This document shows positions 28,266 through 37,451 of a stretch of 64,000 bases of DNA, one piece after another. Both the position numbers and the translations under genes were made by a program. The stretch's first letter is position 1, and each line of letters begins with the position of its first letter. The DNA lies in the NCBI RefSeq assembly GCF_030758455.1, contig NZ_CP132353.1, forward strand, positions 3,100,001 through 3,164,000. The letters run 5' to 3'. Under the pieces are notes generated by a model. It was not told the origin of the DNA, did not search any database, and saw only the letters and a program-made list of their open reading frames with translations. This stretch comes from Erwinia pyri. Its GTDB lineage: Bacteria > Pseudomonadota > Gammaproteobacteria > Enterobacterales > Enterobacteriaceae.

Positions 28266-28364
28266 GGGAGAGGGGGCTGAACACAAAAACGCCGTGAACC
28301 CTTCCGTGGGGGCTGCGAAGCGGCGTCCATGCCGCTTAGCTTTTGCTTATCAGCCCCCTCTCCC
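28266..28364. repeat. Palindromic intergenic repeat element
   Basis: A perfect 15-base inverted repeat, GGGAGAGGGGGCTGA (28266-28280) and TCAGCCCCCTCTCCC (28350-28364), encloses smaller hairpins including AAGCGGC-N6-GCCGCTT. The inner text (GTGAACCCTTCCGTGGGGGC) has the look of the palindromic elements scattered in enterobacterial intergenic DNA. The 360-base gap 28200-28558 otherwise holds no gene I can support. Confidence 0.6.
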
Positions 28365-28558
28365 CTCCCCTCAGCTTTGGTGTTGCCTGTCACAGAAAAC
28401 CAAACCGACTTCCAAATCCAGCAGCAAAGCTGGTTTTGACCTGTGTGAGCGCTGAAATCAAAGACAACACCGAATTTTCTGGGTGGCGCCATAGAGCACG
28501 TTAGCCGAGTGTATGCCGCAGGGATGCGGCAACCATCACAGCTGCCGCTTCAGCAGAA

Positions 28559-29647
28559 CTATTTCCCGCGCGCCAGACAGCTTTGGTAACGTCCATTCAC
28601 ACGTTGGGCAAACCAGGCGGTGGTCAGGTTACGGGTGATTTTCGGGCTTTCAAGCTTGATGCCAGGCAGCATCTCTCGCGGCTGACGTCCTCCGGCATTC
28701 TTATCGGCCAGGGCAAAGACCTGCTGCCATAAATCCGTTTTTTCAAACTCTATACTTTGGCCCTTCTCCAGCGCACTGCGGATAGCACGATCGCTCATAT
28801 CCAGACGCGATTTCAGCGTCCTTACGGCAAGTTCCGTAGAGCCAGCCTGGTCAGAGCCGTACAGGATCAGATCGCCATCAAGCGTCAATTTAATGCCGCT
28901 CAGCCGCGATACTGCCGCCTGGAAGGCCGCATTACGGCTGGCATACCAGCCGGCATTGAAATCGGCAAACCGGTAAATTTGCCGACTGTAATTCGCCGGA
29001 TAGCCCAGCAGATGCATCGTTCCGAACCAGACGCCGCCGCGCCGGGTAAATACCTCACGGCGAATGGAACCGTCTACAGGCCAGGGATACCCTTTGGCGT
29101 GCGCTTCCGCAAACGCAATGCTGACCTGCATTGGCCCACCGGTATGGATAGGGTTGAGATTGCCAAACAGCGTCTGCCCCATCGGCACCATATTGATGAA
29201 ATCGTCAAAAATCGCGCTCAGCTCCTTCTCGCTGCGCACGTTATCCAGTCTTGCGGTATAACTTTTCCCGTTGGGAGAGTTGATCATCAACGCAGTGCGA
29301 ACGACAAAAGAGGGAATATGCAGCTTTGCGGCGCGGCGGTCTATTTCGCCCCAGGCAATTTTAGGCAGGCCTGCCACGGTTGCATCCGCGCTGAAGGTGG
29401 ACTCCTGATCGGTGACTGCGATCACCGAGCAGAGATTAGAGACGCTGGGATCCAGCCCCTGACCGTTAAACGCAGCAAAAATGTCGTTACTCCATCCCTG
29501 ACGGTCGCTCACCTTTGCAGGCAGCAGTTGCGCTATCTGTGCTTTAACATCTGCCGGGCGGCGCTCCGGCAGATCCTTTTTCGGCTGGCTGGTACAGCCT
29601 GCCAGCACCATCAGGGCCAGCAGGGAAAGACGCTTAGGGTAAGTCAT
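28559..29647 (-). CDS. DUF1615 lipoprotein
   Basis: Predicted lipoprotein of 362 residues. A type II signal peptide ends in the lipobox VLAGC with Cys18. The body is a DUF1615 domain (SNDIFAAFNGQGLDPSVSN, then LCSVIAVTDQESTF, HTGGPMQVSIAFAEAH and RRGGVWFGTMHLLGY). The pattern Q-E-S-T-F and the later GG-MQVS are reminiscent of lysozyme-like transglycosylase folds, but I cannot show catalytic activity. Function is unknown. It lies downstream of moaE on the same strand with a 91-base gap and is not at this place in E. coli. Confidence 0.82.
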   Translation of the reverse strand: MTYPKRLSLLALMVLAGCTSQPKKDLPERRPADVKAQIAQLLPAKVSDRQGWSNDIFAAFNGQGLDPSVSNLCSVIAVTDQESTFSADATVAGLPKIAWGEIDRRAAKLHIPSFVVRTALMINSPNGKSYTARLDNVRSEKELSAIFDDFINMVPMGQTLFGNLNPIHTGGPMQVSIAFAEAHAKGYPWPVDGSIRREVFTRRGGVWFGTMHLLGYPANYSRQIYRFADFNAGWYASRNAAFQAAVSRLSGIKLTLDGDLILYGSDQAGSTELAVRTLKSRLDMSDRAIRSALEKGQSIEFEKTDLWQQVFALADKNAGGRQPREMLPGIKLESPKITRNLTTAWFAQRVNGRYQSCLARGK

Positions 29648-29738
29648 TGCTTTCCTTGTTTTTCAACGGCTAATCCCCTCAGGGTACACAGCGCAACGGC
29701 AGGAAGCTATCGGAGCAGCCCTTAAATCCTGAATCTCA

Positions 29739-30191
29739 CTACTTCCAGCGTGCCGCTGATTCATGGTCGCTGTCACGGGACTCCACCCAGCGATCGCCCT
29801 CCGGCGTGGCTTCCCGCTTCCAGAAGGGCGCCCGGGTTTTCAGGTAATCCATAATAAATTCGGCGGCAGCAAACGCCCCTGCGCGGTGCGCCCCGCTCAC
29901 GCCTACCATCACGATCTCATCGCCCGGGAATAACTCACCAATGCGATGAATAACCGTGACGCGCTGCATCGGCCAACGCTCACGCGCTTCGGCGACAATC
30001 TCTTCCAGCGCTTTTTCAGTCATGCCCGGATAGTGCTCCAGGGTCAGCGCCGACACGTTATCCCCCAGGTTGTGATTCCGCACTTTTCCGGTAAAGGTCA
30101 CAACCGCACCATCTTCATCACAGGCCGCCAGCCAGCGATACTCTTCGCCCATGTCGAACGGCGCGGAGCCAACTCTGATCCTCGTCTCCAT
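29739..30191 (-). CDS. moaE: Molybdopterin synthase catalytic subunit
   Basis: Large subunit of molybdopterin synthase, 150 residues. With MoaD it adds two sulfurs to cyclic pyranopterin phosphate. Family marks: GAVVTFTGKVRNHN, LEHYPGMTEKALEEI, HRIGELFPGDEIVMVGVSGAHR and the conserved Lys/Arg in LKTRAPFWKREA. It is last gene of moaABCDE, one base after moaD. Confidence 0.97.
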   Translation of the reverse strand: METRIRVGSAPFDMGEEYRWLAACDEDGAVVTFTGKVRNHNLGDNVSALTLEHYPGMTEKALEEIVAEARERWPMQRVTVIHRIGELFPGDEIVMVGVSGAHRAGAFAAAEFIMDYLKTRAPFWKREATPEGDRWVESRDSDHESAARWK

Positions 30192-30192
30192 C

Positions 30193-30438
30193 CTAGCCTC
30201 CGGTTACCGGTGGGAAGAAGGCGACTTCGTCACCCGCTTTCAGCGCATGCTGTGGAGAAACCAGCGTTTGATTAACCGCAGCGAGGATCTTGCCCGACTC
30301 CAGCGCCAGCGCCCAGCGGTCGCCTTTGGCAACCAGCGCCGCACGCAGCGCTTCCACCGTGGCGTAGTTCTGGGTCATGGTCACGCTTCCGGTACCCACC
30401 AGCTCGCGTACCTGAGCAAAAAACAGCACGTTAATCAT
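30193..30438 (-). CDS. moaD: Molybdopterin synthase sulfur carrier subunit
   Basis: Ubiquitin-like sulfur carrier of 81 residues, the same as E. coli. It ends in the essential FFPPVTGG; the terminal Gly-Gly is adenylated by MoeB and converted to thiocarboxylate. The start at 30438 ([13 protein letters not shown]) overlaps the moaC stop by eight bases, indicating coupled translation. Confidence 0.97.
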   Translation of the reverse strand: MINVLFFAQVRELVGTGSVTMTQNYATVEALRAALVAKGDRWALALESGKILAAVNQTLVSPQHALKAGDEVAFFPPVTGG

Positions 30439-30916
30439 GGGGAACCGCCAGAAAATCACCAGACTTGCCGCCGCTTTTGCTGAGCAAACGACACTGCTCA
30501 ATGCTGATATCTTTTTGCACGGCTTTACACATATCGTAGATGGTCAACGCCGCCACGGAGGCCGCCGTCAGCGCTTCCATCTCCACACCCGTCTTGCCGG
30601 TCAGACGACAGAGCGACTCAATACGCACCTGACTGTTAGCCTCATCGGCAAACAGCGTCACCTCGACCTTGCTCAACAACAGCGGGTGGCAGAGCGGGAT
30701 CAGCTCCCAGGTACGCTTGGCAGCCTGAATGCCAGCGATGCGCGCGGTGGCAAACACATCCCCTTTGTGATGGCTGCCGTCGATAATCATCTTCAACGTA
30801 TCGGGATGCATTTTTACAAACGCTTCGGCACGCGCTTCACGTACGGTTTCAGTCTTGGCGGAAACATCCACCATGTGCGCCTCGCCAGAGGCATTAATGT
30901 GGGTTAACTGAGACAT
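30431..30916 (-). CDS. moaC: Cyclic pyranopterin monophosphate synthase
   Basis: Enzyme of 161 residues that converts the MoaA product 3',8-cyclo-7,8-dihydro-GTP to cyclic pyranopterin monophosphate. It carries the family patterns [24 protein letters not shown] and the C-terminal [25 protein letters not shown]. It overlaps moaD and follows moaB by three bases within moaABCDE. Confidence 0.97.
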   Translation of the reverse strand: MSQLTHINASGEAHMVDVSAKTETVREARAEAFVKMHPDTLKMIIDGSHHKGDVFATARIAGIQAAKRTWELIPLCHPLLLSKVEVTLFADEANSQVRIESLCRLTGKTGVEMEALTAASVAALTIYDMCKAVQKDISIEQCRLLSKSGGKSGDFLAVPHD

Positions 30917-30919
30917 AAA

Positions 30920-31435
30920 TTAAGGCTTCTTCACGTGCGAAACAAAATGACAGGGGCGGGTACGGGCATCGAGCTGATCCTGAATAATCCGCTCCCACGC
31001 AAGCTGGCAGGCGCCGGTGGAACCCGGTACCGCAAAAATCACCGTCTGATTAGCGATGCCCGCTATGGCACGGCTCTGCAGCGTGGAGGAGCCGATATCT
31101 TCATAAGAGATCATGCGGAACAGTTCGCCGAACCCTTCAATTTCGCGGTCAAACAGCGGCAGCAGCGCTTCAGGCGTGCTGTTTTTACTGTTAAATCCCG
31201 TCCCGCCGTTAACCAGCACTACCTGCACATCGCTGCTGGCAATCCAGCTGGAGACCACGGCCCGGATACGGTAGCGATCGTCTTTCACCAGCGCATGGTC
31301 CAGCACCTGATGACCTGCTTCCGTCAGCGCCTCGCGCAGATAGTCGCCAGAGCTGTCGCTGGCAGCATCGCGGCTGTCAGAAACGGTCAGTACTGCCACG
31401 TTAAGCGGCATAAATTCAGCCGAAGGTTTAGCCAT
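30920..31435 (-). CDS. moaB: Molybdenum cofactor biosynthesis protein B
   Basis: MoaB/Mog-family protein of 171 residues that binds molybdopterin; in E. coli it is dispensable since MogA does the adenylylation. VVLVNGGTGF and the conserved FRMISYEDIGSSTLQSRA are visible, with FAVPGSTGACQLAW. The start at 31435 (MAKPSAEFMPLN) matches the E. coli N-terminus and has AAGGACGT upstream; the long upstream open frame is not used. Confidence 0.95.
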   Translation of the reverse strand: MAKPSAEFMPLNVAVLTVSDSRDAASDSSGDYLREALTEAGHQVLDHALVKDDRYRIRAVVSSWIASSDVQVVLVNGGTGFNSKNSTPEALLPLFDREIEGFGELFRMISYEDIGSSTLQSRAIAGIANQTVIFAVPGSTGACQLAWERIIQDQLDARTRPCHFVSHVKKP

Positions 31436-31451
31436 GTTCACGTCCTTAATG

Positions 31452-32438
31452 TTAACCGCCGATATAAGAGAGATTCTGCGTAATGCCGGTATTGCCCTGA
31501 TGCAGGAAATGCGTCTGCTTTTTGGTTCGCAGGCTGGCGGCGATCCGTTCCTGCAGTTCGGCCTGCTGCCCGTCATTTTGCAGCAGATCGCGCAGGGAAA
31601 CCCCGCCATCGCCAAACAAACAGAGATGCAGCTTGCCGGTAGCGGAGACCCGCAGCCGGTTACAGGTGGCGCAGAAATCTTTTTCGTAAGGCATGATCAG
31701 GCCGATTTCGCCCTGATAGTCAGGATGACGGAACACCTGAGCCGGCCCCGCGCTGCGCTCGCCTGGCTGACGGATCCAGCCCTGCATAATCAGCTGGTCG
31801 CGGATCACTTCGCCAGAGAGATGATGTTTGCGGAACAGATTGCCGCCGTCGCCCGTCTCCATCAGCTCGATAAAGCGTAGCTGAATGGGTCGCGGGCGGA
31901 TCCACTCAAGGAAGGTCTGGAGGCTGTTATGGTTAATGTCACGCATCAGCACGGTGTTCACTTTCACTTTGCTGAAACCAGCTTCAAATGCCGCATCAAT
32001 GCCGCTCATCACCTGATGAAATTTGTCCTGACCGGTGATGGCATGAAACTGGCGGGCATCCAGACTGTCGATGCTGACATTGAGCGCGGTGAGACCCGCT
32101 TCGCGCCACTGCGCTACGTCGCGGGCCAGACGGTAACCGTTGGTGGTCACCGCCAGCTGGCGAATAGCACTGTTTTCACGCACGGCAGCGATGATCTCAG
32201 TGAAATCACGGCGCAGGGAAGGTTCTCCGCCCGTCAGACGCACTTTTTCCGTCCCCGCAGCCGCGAAGGCACGGGTAACGCGGCGGATCTCATCCAGCGA
32301 CAGGAAACTTTTATTGCTGGCGCCCTGTGGCTTGTAGCCATCAGGCAGACAGTAGTTGCAACGAAAATTGCAGACGTCTGTGATCGACAGACGCAGGTAA
32401 TAGAACTTGCGATCGAAGTTATCAGTAAATTGTGACAC
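31452..32438 (-). CDS. moaA: GTP 3',8-cyclase (radical SAM)
   Basis: First enzyme of molybdopterin synthesis, 328 residues. The N-terminal radical SAM cluster is C-x3-C-x2-C at Cys23, Cys27 and Cys30 ([10 protein letters not shown]). The second [4Fe-4S] cluster is at [18 protein letters not shown] near the C-terminus, and the end is GG, as required. The start is GTG at 32438 (VSQFTDNF), which aligns with the E. coli start and stands seven bases after GGAAAGG. An earlier in-frame ATG would run through the riboswitch sequence. Confidence 0.96.
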   Translation of the reverse strand: MSQFTDNFDRKFYYLRLSITDVCNFRCNYCLPDGYKPQGASNKSFLSLDEIRRVTRAFAAAGTEKVRLTGGEPSLRRDFTEIIAAVRENSAIRQLAVTTNGYRLARDVAQWREAGLTALNVSIDSLDARQFHAITGQDKFHQVMSGIDAAFEAGFSKVKVNTVLMRDINHNSLQTFLEWIRPRPIQLRFIELMETGDGGNLFRKHHLSGEVIRDQLIMQGWIRQPGERSAGPAQVFRHPDYQGEIGLIMPYEKDFCATCNRLRVSATGKLHLCLFGDGGVSLRDLLQNDGQQAELQERIAASLRTKKQTHFLHQGNTGITQNLSYIGG

Positions 32439-32545
32439 CAGAACACCTTTCCAAAGCGGGAGATGCAGGCATTTCTTTCTGCACCCTGGCAACTCGAAGT
32501 TGCGGCCAATACTCCATATCAGATGACGTAGGGGTAAAGGCTAAG
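32439..32545 (-). promoter_or_regulatory. Probable molybdenum cofactor (Moco) riboswitch, moaA leader
   Basis: The moaA leader on the minus strand carries a GC-rich foldable stretch reading CCAGGGTGCAGAAAG, then AAATGCCTGCATCTCCCG, then the Shine-Dalgarno in CTTTGGAAAGG. This order resembles the Moco RNA motif known before moaA in E. coli, where ligand binding hides the ribosome site. Boundaries are approximate, and a covariance search would be needed to confirm. Confidence 0.65.
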
Positions 32546-32737
32546 TGTGATTTACCGCACATCGGCAAACCTTGGTGTGAAAATTCTAGCGCTAATGTGT
32601 GAGGGATGCCAGAAGAGAGTTTCGCTATGTATTTGGATATATAACGTATTTTGCCGTATTTTAGTCACACATTACGCTAAAATAGCCTCAGCAGCCCGTT
32701 GCGCCTCGCCTCAATGAAACTTAAACAAAGGATTTTT

Positions 32738-33652
32738 ATGCGTAATCGCACGTTAGCCGATCTCGACAGGGTAGTGGCACTGGGCGGCGGACATGGCCTG
32801 GGACGGGTGATGTCTGCGCTCTCCCCGTTGGGATCCCGGCTGACCGGTATCGTCACCACTACAGATAACGGTGGATCTACCGGACGCATTCGTCGCTCTG
32901 AAGGGGGGATCGCCTGGGGCGATATGCGCAACTGCCTTAATCAGCTGATTGCCGAACCCAGCGTGGCCTCGGCCATGTTTGAGTATCGCTTCAGCGGCAA
33001 CGGCGAGCTGGCAGGTCATAATCTGGGAAACCTGATGCTGAAAGCGCTGGATCATCTCAGCGTCCGCCCTTTTGAAGCGATCAATCTGATCCGTAATCTG
33101 CTCAAAGTGGATGCCTTCCTGATCCCGATGTCCGAGCAGCCGGTGGATCTGGTCGCTGTCGACAGCGAAGGCAACCAGATTTATGGCGAAACCGCTATCG
33201 ATCAGATGCAGCAGCCGCCGCAGGAGCTGATGCTTTCCCCTACCGTCAGCGCTACCCGGGAAGCGATTGAAGCGGTGGCCGAAGCGGATTTAATTCTGAT
33301 TGGTCCCGGCAGTTTCTACACCAGTCTGATGCCGGTGCTGCTGATGCCTGATATGGCGCAGGCGCTGCGCCGCACGCCAGCCACCATGGTGTTTATCGGC
33401 AACCTAGGCCGGGAGCTGAGTCCCGCGACGGCGCAGCTTACGCTGGAGGGAAAACTGGCGATGATGGAAAAATATATCGGTAAAAAGGTGATTGATGCTG
33501 TGGTGGTAGGCCCCTCTGTCGATACCCGCAACGTCACCGACAGAGTGGTTATTCAGGAACCGCTGGAAGCCGCTGATATTAAATATCGCCACGACCGCCA
33601 GCTGCTGCATATTGCCATTGAACATGCAGTTCAGGCGATTAAGTCCGCCTGA
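32738..33652 (+). CDS. ybhK: YbhK, YvcK/GluE-family protein
   Basis: Protein of 304 residues of the UPF0052/YvcK family (related to 2-phospho-L-lactate transferase CofD). It has [15 protein letters not shown], the conserved [25 protein letters not shown] and [19 protein letters not shown]. In Bacillus the homologue YvcK binds UDP-sugars and supports gluconeogenic growth and cell shape; the enterobacterial role is open. ATG 32738 follows AAAGGATTTTT. Divergent from moaA as in E. coli. Confidence 0.95.
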   Translation: MRNRTLADLDRVVALGGGHGLGRVMSALSPLGSRLTGIVTTTDNGGSTGRIRRSEGGIAWGDMRNCLNQLIAEPSVASAMFEYRFSGNGELAGHNLGNLMLKALDHLSVRPFEAINLIRNLLKVDAFLIPMSEQPVDLVAVDSEGNQIYGETAIDQMQQPPQELMLSPTVSATREAIEAVAEADLILIGPGSFYTSLMPVLLMPDMAQALRRTPATMVFIGNLGRELSPATAQLTLEGKLAMMEKYIGKKVIDAVVVGPSVDTRNVTDRVVIQEPLEAADIKYRHDRQLLHIAIEHAVQAIKSA

Positions 33653-33681
33653 AGAGCTTCCCGCAGACTCAGAAAATATTC

Positions 33682-33708
33682 ACGGGCGGAACAGCTTCCG
33701 CCCGTTTG
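33682..33708. terminator. Intrinsic terminator between ybhK and uvrB
   Basis: ACGGGCGGAA (33682-33691), loop CAGC, TTCCGCCCGT (33696-33705), followed by TTTGCTG. A 10-bp perfect stem between converging genes. Confidence 0.8.
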
Positions 33709-33731
33709 CTGTAGGGGCATCCACGCCTTAT

Positions 33732-35759
33732 TTAAGAAGCGGCGATAAACAGCTCGCGTACCTGATGAAGCTGGTCACGCACGTTAGCCGCCTCTTCAAA
33801 CTCCAGATTCTGCGCATGCTCCTGCATACGGGCCTCCAGCTCATGGATTTTCTTCTGCAGCCCTTTCGGCGAGAGATCGAGATAAGGTGCGTCATCTTCC
33901 ACAATAGCGCGAGGCGTCTTGCCGCGACCTTTCGTTTTGCTCTTATTGTTGATCCCCTGCCCCAGCTCAAGAATATCGGCGATTTTCTTGTTCAGCCCCT
34001 GCGGAACGATGCCGTTCTCCTCGTTATGGATCTGCTGCTTCTCACGACGACGCTCGGTTTCACTGATAGCCCGCGCCATAGAGGGCGTAATTTTATCGCC
34101 GTAGAGGATCGCCTTACCGTTGAGGTTACGCGCGGCGCGCCCAATGGTCTGGATCAGCGAGCGCTCTGAACGCAGGAAGCCCTCTTTGTCGGCATCGAGG
34201 ATAGCGACCAGCGACACCTCTGGCATATCCAGCCCCTCTCGCAACAGGTTGATCCCTACCAGCACATCAAATTTCCCCAGACGCAGGTCACGGATGATTT
34301 CGACACGCTCCACGGTATCGATATCAGAGTGCAGATAACGAACCCGCTCGCCATGCTCTTCCAGATACTCGGTCAGATCCTCTGCCATCCGCTTGGTCAG
34401 CACCGTCACCAGCACGCGCTCGTTAATGGCGACACGCTTACGGATCTCCGACAGCAGATCGTCTACCTGGGTGCCCACCGGGCGCACTTCAATCAGCGGA
34501 TCCAGCAGGCCAGTAGGACGAACTACCTGATCGATCACTTCACCGCCCGACTTCTCCAGCTCGTAGTTGCCCGGCGTGGCGGAGACATAAATGGTTTGCG
34601 GTGCCAGTCCCTCGAACTCCTCAAACTTCATTGGACGGTTATCCAGAGCCGAAGGCAGGCGGAAACCATACTCTACCAGCGTCTCTTTACGCGCGCGGTC
34701 ACCGCGGTACATGCCGCCAATTTGCGGGATAGTAACGTGAGATTCGTCAATCACCAGCAGGCCGTCGGCGGGCAGATAGTCGAAGAGCGTGGGCGGCGCT
34801 TCGCCTGGCCCACGGCCGGAAAGATAGCGCGAGTAGTTCTCAATCCCGGAGCAGTAGCCCAGCTCGTTCATCATCTCCAGATCAAACTGGGTGCGCTGAG
34901 AAATTCGCTGCTCTTCCAGCAGTTTATTATTCTCCATCAACGTTTTGCGCCGATCGGCCAGCTCCACCTTGATCTCTTCCATCGCCTGGAGAATACGCTC
35001 ACGCGGCGTCACGTAGTGCGTTTTGGGGTAGATGGTGTAGCGCGGAATAACCGAGCTAATCTGCCCGGTTAACGGGTCAAAAATTGACAACCGCTCAACT
35101 TCCTCATCAAACAGCTCCACGCGCAACGCATAGTCGTCTGACTCTGCCGGGAAGATATCAATCACCTCTCCGCGCACGCGGAAGGTGCCACGCTGAAAGG
35201 CCTGATCGTTACGGGTGTACTGCAGTTCAGAGAGCCTGCGCAGGATTGCGCGCTGGTCGATAACCATCCCGCGGGTCAGGTGCAGCATCATTTTCAGATA
35301 GAGATCGGGATCGCCCAGACCGTAAATGGCCGACACTGACGCCACCACAATCACATCCCGCCTTTCCAGCAGCGCTTTGGTGGCGGAGAGACGCATCTGC
35401 TCAATATGCTCATTTACTGAAGCATCTTTCTCGATAAAAGTATCTGAGCTGGGTACGTACGCTTCTGGCTGATAGTAATCGTAATAAGAGACGAAATATT
35501 CCACCGCGTTTTCCGGGAAGAACTCTTTCATCTCGCCGTAGAGCTGCGCGGCCAGCGTTTTGTTGGGCGCCAGCACCATGGTTGGGCGATTAAGATCGGC
35601 AATGACGTTGGCGACGGTAAAGGTTTTCCCGGAGCCGGTTACCCCGAGCAGCGTCTGATGCGCCAGCCCATCTTCCAGCCCCTCTTCCAGGCGACGGATC
35701 GCCTCGGGCTGGTCGCCAGCGGGTTTGAAATCGGAGTTGAGTTTAAAGACTTTGCTCAT
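33732..35759 (-). CDS. uvrB: Excinuclease ABC subunit B
   Basis: DNA damage-recognition helicase subunit of UvrABC nucleotide excision repair, 675 residues. Walker A is GVTGSGKT at 39-46. The beta-hairpin region [12 protein letters not shown] is intact. The helicase motifs of domain 3 ([33 protein letters not shown], QTIGRAARN) are present, as is the C-terminal UVR domain that contacts UvrC ([20 protein letters not shown]). Expression is under SOS control, shown by the LexA box about 80 bases upstream, and it sits next to a DnaA-box cluster. Confidence 0.98.
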   Translation of the reverse strand: MSKVFKLNSDFKPAGDQPEAIRRLEEGLEDGLAHQTLLGVTGSGKTFTVANVIADLNRPTMVLAPNKTLAAQLYGEMKEFFPENAVEYFVSYYDYYQPEAYVPSSDTFIEKDASVNEHIEQMRLSATKALLERRDVIVVASVSAIYGLGDPDLYLKMMLHLTRGMVIDQRAILRRLSELQYTRNDQAFQRGTFRVRGEVIDIFPAESDDYALRVELFDEEVERLSIFDPLTGQISSVIPRYTIYPKTHYVTPRERILQAMEEIKVELADRRKTLMENNKLLEEQRISQRTQFDLEMMNELGYCSGIENYSRYLSGRGPGEAPPTLFDYLPADGLLVIDESHVTIPQIGGMYRGDRARKETLVEYGFRLPSALDNRPMKFEEFEGLAPQTIYVSATPGNYELEKSGGEVIDQVVRPTGLLDPLIEVRPVGTQVDDLLSEIRKRVAINERVLVTVLTKRMAEDLTEYLEEHGERVRYLHSDIDTVERVEIIRDLRLGKFDVLVGINLLREGLDMPEVSLVAILDADKEGFLRSERSLIQTIGRAARNLNGKAILYGDKITPSMARAISETERRREKQQIHNEENGIVPQGLNKKIADILELGQGINNKSKTKGRGKTPRAIVEDDAPYLDLSPKGLQKKIHELEARMQEHAQNLEFEEAANVRDQLHQVRELFIAAS

Positions 35760-35836
35760 TGAATGGCTACCTGGTGATGAAGTGCGCGGACAGAAACCTA
35801 ATTTTACTCTGCCACAACGATTTTACCAGCAAAAAA

Positions 35837-35856
35837 GACTGGATATAATTACAGTT
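35837..35856 (-). promoter_or_regulatory. LexA (SOS) box of uvrB
   Basis: CTGGATATAATTACAG (35839-35854) fits CTG-N10-CAG with an AT-alternating centre, against consensus TACTGTATATATATACAGTA. It lies 80 bases before the uvrB start, as expected for SOS control of uvrB. Confidence 0.88.
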
Positions 35857-35938
35857 ATTTTGCAAGATGGTGAAGCGTGAAGAGCAACACTGCCTGCAGA
35901 GGATGGCTGAGCGTCCTCCTGGCTACAGCCTGGCAGGG

Positions 35939-36205
35939 TTATCCCCAAGAGGATAGAAAGTTTAACAATTGTCAAGCGTCACTGACAAAATGCGGGTGCC
36001 ATCATATCGCAGAAGTTTATGCGGCTTGATTTTAAATAACGCATTGATTTTATTTAGTTTATCCCCAGAGACGAGTTTCGCATCACTTCGTGCTCAACCC
36101 GCGCCCGCTCTCGCCTGGCGTAAGTTTTCAGACGCTCATGCACATGGTTATCCACAGGAATGGTGGATAACTGATTTCAGCGCCCGACCCGTCTGCTGTG
36201 TATAA
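35939..36205. promoter_or_regulatory. DnaA-box cluster, probable DARS1-like locus
   Basis: Three close boxes: TTATCCACA (36148-36156, perfect), the inverted GGTGGATAA (36162-36170, one mismatch) and the inverted TGTGTATAA (36197-36205, TTATACACA on the other strand). Two weaker copies TTATCCCCA stand at 35939-35947 and 36059-36067. E. coli has DARS1, which reactivates ADP-DnaA to ATP-DnaA through a three-box core, in the same uvrB-bioD interval. The match in position and box number is seen; function is inferred. Confidence 0.72.
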
Positions 36206-36679
36206 ATCGTGATCACCCTGCCGCTGCCCCCACAAATATTTTTTTTTGCATTATTTTCGTCCGTGGCTTCACGATTGGTGCCAGCAAAGAGCATAGATCC
36301 CCGATTGCCGCCACCCTTTTCTCCGCGTTTTTTTCACTTTGATGACAGCCCGGGATTGCCTCTGAGACAGGCAGTTGCACCAGAAATGATTCTTACGCAG
36401 CACCGAGTGGGTGCAGGGGAATATTACCTGGGGCAATTATTTAACTTTTATTACCAATCACTGGTGCTGATTATCAGCTCCTCCGCCGTTTTCCCCGCCT
36501 TCCGCCAGATTGGCCTGTCAATTGCAAGAGAAAACGTAACCGCCTCACGCTTTCTTAACACCAGAGCGAGAAGCCCAAAGCCGCAGGCGTTTCACTGGAA
36601 ACGTTGACGACTGTTTGCCACACGACGTAGAGCGGATGCAACCAGGTGCGATCGAAAACTGTCTGGAGGAGAGTGTCAG
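36206..36679. other. Non-coding stretch before the UrtE-like gene
   Basis: About 470 bases with an A/T-rich core. The open frames here are low-complexity and lack ribosome sites, so I treat them as chance. It presumably holds the promoter of the UrtE-like gene. I see no remnant of other urt genes by eye. Confidence 0.5.
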
Positions 36680-37399
36680 ATGCTCAGCTTACGTTCAATC
36701 AACCAATTTTATGGGCAGAATCACATCTTGTGGGATGTTGACCTGGATCTTACCCCTGGCACCTGTACCGGGGTTCTGGGGCGGCCTGGCATGGGAAAAA
36801 CCACGCTGGTCAACTGCATCATGGGCCATCTGCCTATCAACAGCGGGTCGATGATCTGGCAGGAGGCGAATCTTCCTCCCCAGGATCTGCTGCTGCAACC
36901 GATGGAACAGCGCGCCGCGCTGGGCATTGGCTACGTGCCGCAGGGACGGCAAATCTTCTCACAGCTCAGCGTGGAGGAGAATTTACAGATCGCCCTGCTG
37001 GCCGGTGCCGGACTGGAGTGTCACAAAGCGATCCCACAGATGGTGTATGACCTGTTCCCGGCGCTCTACTCTTTGCGGCATCAGCGCAGCGGGGAGCTAC
37101 AGATGGACCAGCAGCAGCAGTTAGCGTTGGCCAGAGCGCTGGTGTTACAGCCGAAGCTGTTGATTCTGGATGAGCCAACCGAGGGCATGTCGCCGTGGCT
37201 GGAAGAGGAGATGGGCAATCTGATCCACCGGCTGAATCATGATTTCGGGTTGACGATTCTGCTGCTTGAACAACGCATCTCTTTTATCCGCAAGGTGGCG
37301 GATTACTTCCTGCTGTTGCATCGCGGGCGCAATGTGGCCCATGGCAAAGTCGCTCAGCTGGATGAGAGCATGGTCAACACCTGGCTTACGGTATCATAA
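36680..37399 (+). CDS. Orphan UrtE-like ABC transporter ATP-binding protein with altered signature motif
   Basis: ABC ATPase of 239 residues, closest in pattern to UrtE, the second ATPase of urea/branched-chain amino acid importers (INQFYGQNHILWDVDLDL, YVPQGRQIFSQLSVEENLQ, LDEPTEGMSP). Walker A GRPGMGKTT, Q-loop and Walker B LLILDEP are intact. The LSGGQ signature is instead LQMDQ (RSGELQMDQQQQLALARAL), which should weaken ATP hydrolysis. The start has a strong GGAGGAGAG before it. No UrtA-D or permease genes are near; the neighbours are uvrB and bioD. Either it serves distant partners, has been repurposed, or is decaying. Confidence 0.85.
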   Translation: MLSLRSINQFYGQNHILWDVDLDLTPGTCTGVLGRPGMGKTTLVNCIMGHLPINSGSMIWQEANLPPQDLLLQPMEQRAALGIGYVPQGRQIFSQLSVEENLQIALLAGAGLECHKAIPQMVYDLFPALYSLRHQRSGELQMDQQQQLALARALVLQPKLLILDEPTEGMSPWLEEEMGNLIHRLNHDFGLTILLLEQRISFIRKVADYFLLLHRGRNVAHGKVAQLDESMVNTWLTVS

Positions 37400-37403
37400 G
37401 AGC

Positions 37404-37430
37404 GATTCCGGGGGCGCGCTCCCCGGAATC
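37404..37430. terminator. Hairpin between convergent UrtE-like gene and bioD
   Basis: GATTCCGGGG (37404-37413), loop GCGCGCT, CCCCGGAATC (37421-37430). A perfect 10-bp stem four bases past the stop codon; no T-run on either side. Confidence 0.65.
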
Positions 37431-37451
37431 AACATGGCTGCTGAGCGGCTA

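Noticed and set aside
28229..28492. Open frame on the minus strand across the palindromic repeat
   Set aside because: It exists only because of the GC-rich inverted repeat; no family pattern and no start signal.
36209..36607. Open frame of 132 codons upstream of the UrtE-like gene
   Set aside because: Pro/Phe/Ser-rich low-complexity translation, no ribosome site and overlap with DnaA-box and promoter DNA; treated as chance.
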